Below, in pieces: positions 58,419-64,000 of a stretch of 64,000 nucleotides of DNA (position 1 is the first letter of the stretch; the number at the start of each line of letters is the position of its first letter). The notes beneath the pieces are model-generated. The model had not been told where the DNA came from, ran no database searches, and was given only the letters and a program-made list of their open reading frames with translations. Source of the stretch: an uncultured Desulfobulbus sp. (GTDB lineage: Bacteria > Desulfobacterota > Desulfobulbia > Desulfobulbales > Desulfobulbaceae); the NCBI RefSeq assembly GCF_963665445.1, contig NZ_OY762276.1, forward strand, positions 405,501-469,500, read 5' to 3'. A program made the position numbers and the translations under genes.

Positions 58419-59259
58419 CCACCACAATATCGATCATGATCTCATGATGAAAGCAGTGCGCAGGCATACGGATCAGAAGTGGATCCTTCTGTATGTGGAG
58501 AGGTGGCTGAAGGCCCCGATACTCATGACAGATGAGACACTTTTGTATCCGAAGAAAGGGACTCCGCAAGGAGGCGTGGTCAGCCCGTTGCTGGCTAACC
58601 TCTTTCTGCATTACGCATTCGACAAATGGATGGAACGTGAAAACCCCTCAATTCCGTTTGAAAGATATGCCGATGATGCAGTGTGCCACTGTCAAAGCCA
58701 AACCCAGGCGGAGAGGCTGAAAGAAAAGCTGAGTGCACGTATGTGGGATGTCGGACTGGAGTTACATCCTGAGAAGACGAAGATTGTTTATTGTAAAGAC
58801 GATGATCGTAGGAAGGGATATCCCTGTACGAAATTTGATTTCCTTGGGTATACATTTCAACCCAGGCGGTCAAAGAATAAGTGGGGAAAGTATTTTATCA
58901 ACTTCTCCCCTGCGATCAGCGATAAGACCGCCAAAGCAATTCGCCAGACCTCACGGCAATGGCACTGGCCAGAGCGTAGTGACAAGAGTCTGGAAGATAT
59001 GGCCAGGATGTTCAATCCGATCGTTCTGGGGTGGATAACCTACTATGGTCGTAACTATAAATCTGCAATGTACCCAACTCTGAAATGCCTGGATCGCCGA
59101 TTGGTGATGTGGGCAACAAGGAAATATAAACGTTTGCGTGGACATCGGAGGAGGGCGCAACACTGGCTGGATCGTATTACGCAAAAAACAGCCATATTTA
59201 TTTGCCCACTGGCGAATGCTCCACGCGCATGCAGCGGCTGGATGATAGGAGCCGGATGA
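58419..59259 (+). pseudogene. RT/maturase of group II intron B, 5' part lost
   Basis: The frame is of an LtrA-type protein and picks up at NIDHDLMMKAVRRHTDQKWILLYVERWLKAP, i.e. inside the RT domain after FFD. It continues through KKGTPQGGVVSPLLANLFLHYAFDKWM, the catalytic ERYADDAVCHC, the thumb and the maturase domain (FLGYTFQPRRSKNKWGKYFINF, LGWITYYGRNYKSAMYPTLKCL). An ATG at 58273 in the same frame is inside intron A and is not its true start. Intron A sits exactly at the point where the upstream half is missing. Confidence 0.82.
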
Positions 59260-59283
59260 GCGGAGACGTTCACGTCCGGTTCT
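59249..59283 (+). ncRNA. Group II intron domain V (intron B)
   Basis: GAGCCGGATGAGCGGAGACG and the complement ending CCGGTTCT form a domain V hairpin. Domain VI follows and the intron ends near 59322 (CTCGAC). Confidence 0.8.
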
Positions 59284-59322
59284 GTGAGAGCCTGAGGGGG
59301 TGGTTCCCTTGGGCTACTCGAC

Positions 59323-59885
59323 TCGTAGTCTGCTTCCAGTACAAAGTGGATGCAGAGCGATTTCGGGAAGAACTGGTGGAGCGGCTGGGTAAATTCAGCC
59401 TCGAAGTGGAGCCGACCAAAACCAAGGTGATCGAGTTTGGGAGATTTGCCGTTCGCAATGCGAAGCAAAAAGGGAGGAGGGCAGAGACGTTTGATTTTCT
59501 AGGCCTCACTCACTATTGCGGAACAAGAAGATACGGCAATGGGTTTCGGATGAAACGAGTTACGGCACGGAAAAAGTTCGTCGCCAAGGTGAAGGCCTTC
59601 AAGGAATGGCTCAGGAGTAACAGGACGTTACCGACCAAAGACATTTGGAAAACGACGATCTCCAAACTGAGAGGGCATTACAACTACTACGGTGTGACCG
59701 ACAATTATCGTGGAATTTTACGATTTGGGCAATCTGTCTGCAGGTTGCTCTTCAGGTGGTTTAACCGTAGAGGCCGACGACGCTGTCTCAACTGGGAAAA
59801 GTTCAATGAGTTTCTAAAAAGATTCCCGCTCCCGAAACCCAGAATCCTGGTCAGAATGATCGGAGTACCTGCAAATACCATATGA
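59323..59885 (+). pseudogene. RT/maturase of group II intron C, 5' part lost
   Basis: From 59323 the frame reads (L)VVCFQYKVDAERFREELVERLGKFSLEVEPTKTKVIEFGRFA, homologous to the segment of intron A's RT just after FADDF. It goes on to FDFLGLTHYC and the maturase motif LRGHYNYYGVTDN. Intron B has thus inserted right behind the catalytic FADD codons. The earlier ATG at 59202 lies in intron B. Everything before the insertion point is absent from the window. Confidence 0.82.
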
Positions 59886-59886
59886 G

Positions 59887-59920
59887 GAGCCGTGTGCGTA
59901 AATAGCGCAAGCACGGTTCT
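59887..59920 (+). ncRNA. Group II intron domain V (intron C)
   Basis: GAGCCGTGTGCG-TAAATAG-CGCAAGCACGGTTCT is a standard domain V, 2 bases after the stop of the intron C frame. The intron's 3' end should follow within about 50 nt. Confidence 0.82.
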
Positions 59921-60089
59921 GGGAGGGGCCGGAATCAACATTGAAGATACAGTCAAACGGGGGAGAACACGTAGTAGCTGCGAGCAGCGAGGCGTCAAGT
60001 AAGGGCTCGCCACAGATGCTTCGTCTTTATTGGAGAAACCGGTCTACTCGAGCTCTTCACCGTATAGAAAAACTACAAAAAAACTAATT

Positions 60090-61980
60090 TTGATGACCTC
60101 GTAAAAAGTCAAACCGCCCAATTCGCTCGAAAAGAAGCGACTGGTTGAAAGTTTGTGCCTTCGTGAGTTCTTGTTGAGAAGTCTTCCCGAAAAAGTTCTT
60201 TGAAATATGCTTGGAAAGCCAAAGAGAAAAAAAATAGGCTGTAAAAGGACGTCATTGGGCTGGTTTTCACGCCCCAGTGCCTGCTGGCCCGCAATATGTT
60301 CAAGCCGATGGCCTTCATGAAGGCGGCAAACCGCACTGCTTTCATGCCACGAACCCGGAGATGTTTGACACCGGTGCGCCGGTCGAATTCCGACATGGTC
60401 GCCTCAACGCCGGCCCGGTACCGGTACTTCTCCCTGAACTCCGGGCTTTCTTCTTCCTGTCGCCGTCGGGCCAGGCGGATATCCTTGTCGGTGTAGCGGT
60501 AGTAATAGCCCTTTTTTCCGATGGAGACGGGGCACCGGTCAAACGAGGAGCAGTTCTGACAAACAGCGATGGGGAAGAGTGCGCTGTAGCCGGATTTTGA
60601 TTTCTTCACCGTGTCGGGTGCCGTGACCTGGGGGCAGGTGAGAACCTTGCCCTGGTCATCAAGGGTGAATTCGGTCAGGTTGAACTTCTTCTGATTGCCC
60701 GGCATGACCGGGGAGATGACTGCCACCTGATGCTCCTGCAGGGCCGTTTCACAATTGCTGTCGCTGCCGTAGAGGGAATCGGCCAGCATTTGCTGCGGCA
60801 GCATCGCCTTCTGCTCCAGTTGGGCCAAGGCGGGCAGGAGGGCATTGGCATCATGCTGATCCGCGGATTCCACCGCCACCTGCGTGATCAGGGATGGTCC
60901 ACGCTCATCGGTGGTGGTGTAGTTTTCCACCAACTGCACCTGATACCCTTGGCCTTTATGACTGCTGTAGCCGGCATCCGCATCGGAGGGGTTTTGCAGT
61001 GAATCGGAGGGCACCTCCTTGTTCGGCCGGGCCACGGCTTTCTTGCCAGAATCGGCGGTGGTGTCTTCCTCGATGACACACTGTTCGGCGAACAACCGGC
61101 TCAGCAGTTTGAAGCTCTGCATGGTGCTGACCTCGTCCACGGCGGCAAAACGCTCGGTCAAGAGCAGCACATCCGCAGCCAACTGATCAAGGGTGCGGGT
61201 GGACTCGGTGGGTTTGACCATGGCGAACAAAGACGCCTGCGATTTGCTCAGATACCGTTGGGTCAACTCCGTGTCGAGTTGATCAAAGTGTTCCCGGTGG
61301 TGTCGCTTCAGGTTGACGAGGAACTTCTTGATCGTTTTGGTGAACAACCCGATACGACCCAGATTGCGCATGTTGGATTTGACATGCACCGAGTCCATGC
61401 GCTGCTTATTCATATCGGCCTTGAGCAACTTGGCCAGGATGCCCAGGGAGGCATCAAATATCTCGGCATAGCTCGCATCCGAGGCCAGGTGATCGCGCAT
61501 GGTCCAGAGCGTTTTGTGGCTGAGGTATACAGCCGCGTCGGAGCACGAGGTGATGTTGAGGGCATAGTGCCACTGGATATTGAAACAGAACTGCTCAACC
61601 GCCTCCTGATCAGTACAATCATGCATTTGCTGGAGGATCATCACCCCCATCATGGCATACAGTTCCTTGGTGGGTCGGCCATTGTAGTCATGATAATGGT
61701 GGCGCAGGGACTCCACCGGGAGTTCAGGCAGGATATGCTTCTGAAAAAGACCTGCCCATGAGTTATCCAGGAGGGCGCGTCGTTTGGGTCCCAAATGGGC
61801 CCATGGGTCGAGGATGTTGAGCTGTTTGTGGTTTTTCACGTGAAACATTATCTCGTCTCGCATTTAATTGATATTACGCAAATATATTAACAGAATGCGA
61901 GAAAAATGACAATGGTAATCCAGACGTTAATCCTGGAAAATTAACCAGTTAAATAGAAATACTTTTTACGACGCCATCAA
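60090..61980 (-). mobile_element. IS1182-type element
   Basis: Imperfect 20-bp inverted ends (TTGATGACCTCGTAAAAAGT and ACTTTTTACGACGCCATCAA, 18 of 20 matching) enclose one transposase gene. The right end lies 44 bp upstream of the YHS gene start. Confidence 0.88.
60109..61863 (-). CDS. IS1182-family transposase
   Basis: 584 residues. The N-terminal DUF772-like domain (HHYHDYNGRPTKELYAMMGVMILQQMHDCTDQEAVEQFCFNIQWHYAL) is typical. The DDE core has D in KQRMDSVHVKSN, D in MLADSLYGSDSNCE and E in YRAGVEATMSEFDRRTGVKHLRVRG. A CxxC-type insert (CQNCSSFDRCPVSIGKKGYYYR) is also a family feature. The stop lies inside the left inverted repeat. It is full length. Confidence 0.93.
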   Translation of the reverse strand: MRDEIMFHVKNHKQLNILDPWAHLGPKRRALLDNSWAGLFQKHILPELPVESLRHHYHDYNGRPTKELYAMMGVMILQQMHDCTDQEAVEQFCFNIQWHYALNITSCSDAAVYLSHKTLWTMRDHLASDASYAEIFDASLGILAKLLKADMNKQRMDSVHVKSNMRNLGRIGLFTKTIKKFLVNLKRHHREHFDQLDTELTQRYLSKSQASLFAMVKPTESTRTLDQLAADVLLLTERFAAVDEVSTMQSFKLLSRLFAEQCVIEEDTTADSGKKAVARPNKEVPSDSLQNPSDADAGYSSHKGQGYQVQLVENYTTTDERGPSLITQVAVESADQHDANALLPALAQLEQKAMLPQQMLADSLYGSDSNCETALQEHQVAVISPVMPGNQKKFNLTEFTLDDQGKVLTCPQVTAPDTVKKSKSGYSALFPIAVCQNCSSFDRCPVSIGKKGYYYRYTDKDIRLARRRQEEESPEFREKYRYRAGVEATMSEFDRRTGVKHLRVRGMKAVRFAAFMKAIGLNILRASRHWGVKTSPMTSFYSLFFFSLAFQAYFKELFREDFSTRTHEGTNFQPVASFRANWAV

Positions 61981-62024
61981 TTTTAAGCAGTTGTATCATA
62001 CCTAACACATTAAGGAGGTTAACA

Positions 62025-62483
62025 ATGAAATCATGGACAATTCTTTCCAGATATTTCCCCCTGAATGTTTTTGTCTTTCTCCTTCTGTTTAGTATCGGAA
62101 CAAACACTATCATGGCGACAGAACCGCAGATAGCCATCAAGAAATATGATCCAGTTGCTTATTTTACTGAGAACAAGGCTATGCAGGGAACGGATGAATA
62201 TTCTTACATCTACCATAACATGGCTTGGTATTTTTCAAGCCAGAATAACCGTGATCTCTTTGTTGCAGATCCTCAGGCGTACGCTCCCCAGTATGACGGT
62301 TATTGCGCCTGGGCAATGACCGAGTCCAGGCTCGCACAGACTGACCCGAAGGTTTGGAAGATCGTCGATGGTAAATTGTATCTGAACTGTAGCAAAGCTG
62401 CTTATGAGAAATGGGCCAGGGATATTCCTGCCCACATCAAAATGGCGGATCGTATATGGGCAGAGACGTTTTCCGGGGAATAG
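62025..62483 (+). CDS. YHS-domain protein, exported
   Basis: 152 residues behind TAAGGAGGTTAACA, a very strong ribosome site. A signal peptide (FPLNVFVFLLLFSIGTNTIMA) precedes a YHS-like domain: YDPVAYFTENKAMQGTDEYSYIYHNMAWYFSSQNNRDLFVADPQAYAPQYDGYCAWAM. YHS domains bind metal, but here the usual YHS tripeptide is degenerate. The homologous family is found with heavy-metal or tetrathionate functions, yet no partner genes are left here. The IS upstream may supply or cut its promoter. Confidence 0.85.
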   Translation: MKSWTILSRYFPLNVFVFLLLFSIGTNTIMATEPQIAIKKYDPVAYFTENKAMQGTDEYSYIYHNMAWYFSSQNNRDLFVADPQAYAPQYDGYCAWAMTESRLAQTDPKVWKIVDGKLYLNCSKAAYEKWARDIPAHIKMADRIWAETFSGE

Positions 62484-62834
62484 TAACCGTTCGAGGATAT
62501 GCCCTATTTTTAAAGATTCCAGAATGTATCCCGGTATACCGGGAAAGCCTTGAGCGGCATGAGGAGTATAAGGCTTAACTCCCGGTTTCGGTGTATTGGA
62601 AATAGTATGCCCCCCAATTAAAGGGGCGGCTACAGGATATGCAGCTTCTGGATATCTTCAAAAATTACATAATATCCAGTTAGGTGATGCCCAAAATCAG
62701 TGCTTCGAGAACGGATTAGCTGGAAACGCTGAATGATAACTGGAAACCGGCCAACAACTTTTTATTGGCTTTGCAAATTCAACCTAGGTTGTGCCACTCA
62801 GGCAACAACCATGGCGTGTTCTGTTTGTTTTGCC
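62484..62834. other. Non-coding stretch between YHS gene and IS3-type element
   Basis: 350 bp without a gene. A palindrome CCCGGTATACCGGG (62529-62542) could end the YHS transcript. The right ~100 bp should include the IS end, but its exact terminus cannot be fixed because the other end lies outside the window. Confidence 0.6.
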
Positions 62835-63839
62835 TCAGTTGGAAATGGAGAATCGCTCCTGGTAAGTTAGAGAGTTAATAGTTTCCACGGCAGCCTGAGC
62901 GGGATGCGGTGTGGATTGGCTTTTTTTCTCTTGGCGTTTTTGTTTTCTAATCTCTCTGGCGGCCTCGAGTTTCTTGTCACGTTCTTTGAAAATTTGTTCG
63001 GCTCGGCCTTCCAATTTATCCTTGGGGGCAATATAGCCTATGGAGCTATGGAGCCGTTCTTCGTTATAGTAACGAATATATTCTGCTATCTGTTCTCGTG
63101 ATTCTTCGACCGACAGTGCGACTTTGGGGCGAATACATTCAGACTTGATCGTTTTGTGATAACGCTCCATTTTGCCATTACCCTCTGGATGAAATGGCGA
63201 TGTCCGAACGTGGCTCATACCTGTCAATCGAATGAATTCCTTGAAATCCTTGGCAATGAATTGAGGACCATTGTCTGAAATTATCCTGGGCGTTGCTTCT
63301 GGAAATTTCTCCCGGGCTCGTTGCAAAATGGTTTCGACGTCTTTCTCGGTCATCGTTTCGCGCAGCTCACTGTGAACAAGGTAGCGGCTGCAACCGTCAA
63401 GAAGGCTGCACAAATAGTAAAATGTGCCACATAGGTTGACGTAAGAAACGTCAATGTGCCAGTGCTCGTGAGGCTTCAGGGGCTGTACAAAACCAGTTCC
63501 CTTTTTACTGGCTTTACCGTTCCAGCGTCTGAGCAACCCGGCAGCACTTAACACACGGTAAACGCTGCTGGGGCTAACAGCAACAATATCTCTATCAAGC
63601 ATCATAAAGGTCTGACGTCTATAGCCTTCCAGGGGGTGTTTCAGATAAAAATTGATAATTGCTTGCTTCTCCCAGTCTTCGAGCCAGAAGTCGCGGGGTA
63701 CCTGGCCGTTATGCTCGTTGGCTTTTCCATAGCGGCTTTGCCAGTTGTAATACTTACTGGGAGCAATCCCCAGCCAGGCAATAAAGTGCGTCACAGCGAT
63801 AGCGGACTTCTTGGCCCAATGCTTGACAAAGTCGATCAC
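62835..63839 (-). CDS. IS3-family transposase OrfB
   Basis: 334 residues with an rve integrase core: HIDVSYVNLCGTFYYLCSLLDGCSRYLV (first D), PRIISDNGPQFIAKDF (second D) and HPEGNGKMERYHKTIKSE (Glu), then the tail LHSSIGYIAPKDK. The frame is open to about 63895 without an ATG, so OrfAB is probably made by a -1 shift on AAAAAAAG near 63888-63895 in the end of OrfA. Basic and Ser-rich C-terminus. Confidence 0.9.
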   Translation of the reverse strand: MIDFVKHWAKKSAIAVTHFIAWLGIAPSKYYNWQSRYGKANEHNGQVPRDFWLEDWEKQAIINFYLKHPLEGYRRQTFMMLDRDIVAVSPSSVYRVLSAAGLLRRWNGKASKKGTGFVQPLKPHEHWHIDVSYVNLCGTFYYLCSLLDGCSRYLVHSELRETMTEKDVETILQRAREKFPEATPRIISDNGPQFIAKDFKEFIRLTGMSHVRTSPFHPEGNGKMERYHKTIKSECIRPKVALSVEESREQIAEYIRYYNEERLHSSIGYIAPKDKLEGRAEQIFKERDKKLEAAREIRKQKRQEKKSQSTPHPAQAAVETINSLTYQERFSISN

Positions 63840-63874
63840 GCTATCGCGGAGGTCGTGGGGAACCCAGGACGCTT

Positions 63875-64000
63875 TTAACGTTCCCCAAGATCTTTTTTTA
63901 ATTGAACGTGTTCCTCCATCAGTTCAGAGAGGACCTCATTCTTGGTTCGCAGCTTGGCCTCAAGTAGCTCAATCCGTTTTTGGTCAGCAGTCTTTTGACG
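63875..64000 (-). CDS. IS3-family OrfA, C-terminal end (5' part outside window)
   Basis: The minus strand is open from the window edge to TAA at 63875-63877 and reads RIELLEAKLRTKNEVLSELMEEHVQLKKDLGER, a leucine zipper typical of OrfA. The run AAAAAAAG before the stop allows the frameshift to OrfB. Confidence 0.8.
   Translation of the reverse strand, partial: RQKTADQKRIELLEAKLRTKNEVLSELMEEHVQLKKDLGER

Noticed and set aside
1-64000. CRISPR arrays and rRNA genes.
   Set aside because: I saw no series of short regularly spaced repeats and no rRNA-like sequence.

Overview
The window looks like the chromosome of a Gram-negative, sulfate-reducer-like member of the Desulfobacterota. That assignment is inferred from moderately GC-rich host genes, a PilS/PilR-type two-component pair, tatC and a long class II aldolase; no taxonomic marker is present. 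Bases 1-5281 are host genes: a sensor kinase running off the left edge, its sigma-54 response regulator, a frameshifted tatC and a fructose-bisphosphate aldolase. A tRNA-Arg(CCG) with a terminator follows.

From about 5.8 to 48.26 kb lies a Mu-like transposable prophage in reverse orientation. The repressor is at the right (plus strand) and all lytic genes are on the minus strand, running leftwards: small early genes, Ner-like regulator, MuA transposase, MuB ATPase, semi-early genes, GemA and Mor. Endolysin, Mu-type terminase, portal and head genes follow. The tail is lambda/B3-like and non-contractile, with a G/GT-type frameshift chaperone, tape measure, NlpC peptidase and tip protein J. A DNA adenine methylase sits at the far end, where Mu keeps mom.

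The most unusual part is 28.5-38.0 kb. Between endolysin and mor the phage carries a complete-looking integron on the opposite (plus) strand. It has an IntI with the integron-specific insertion and an extra N-terminal domain, then an AT-rich array of cassettes separated by attC-like sites. The cassettes encode a DUF2971 protein, a membrane ankyrin protein, secreted or membrane proteins of unknown function and a two-domain SPRY protein; one cassette has no gene but a strong hairpin. A transposable phage carrying an integron would give cassettes a self-mobile, packageable vehicle.

From 48.3 kb to the right edge is a graveyard of mobile DNA: a 91-bp repeat matching the other flank of the prophage, two near-identical 1.55-kb IS copies, and an IS66-type element with a DUF4338 (DruA-like) gene. 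Between and beyond these are an AT-rich sulfotransferase, a periplasmic binding protein, a CopG/RelE toxin-antitoxin pair, remains of three mutually nested group II introns, an IS1182-type element, a YHS-domain protein and an IS3-type element cut by the right edge.
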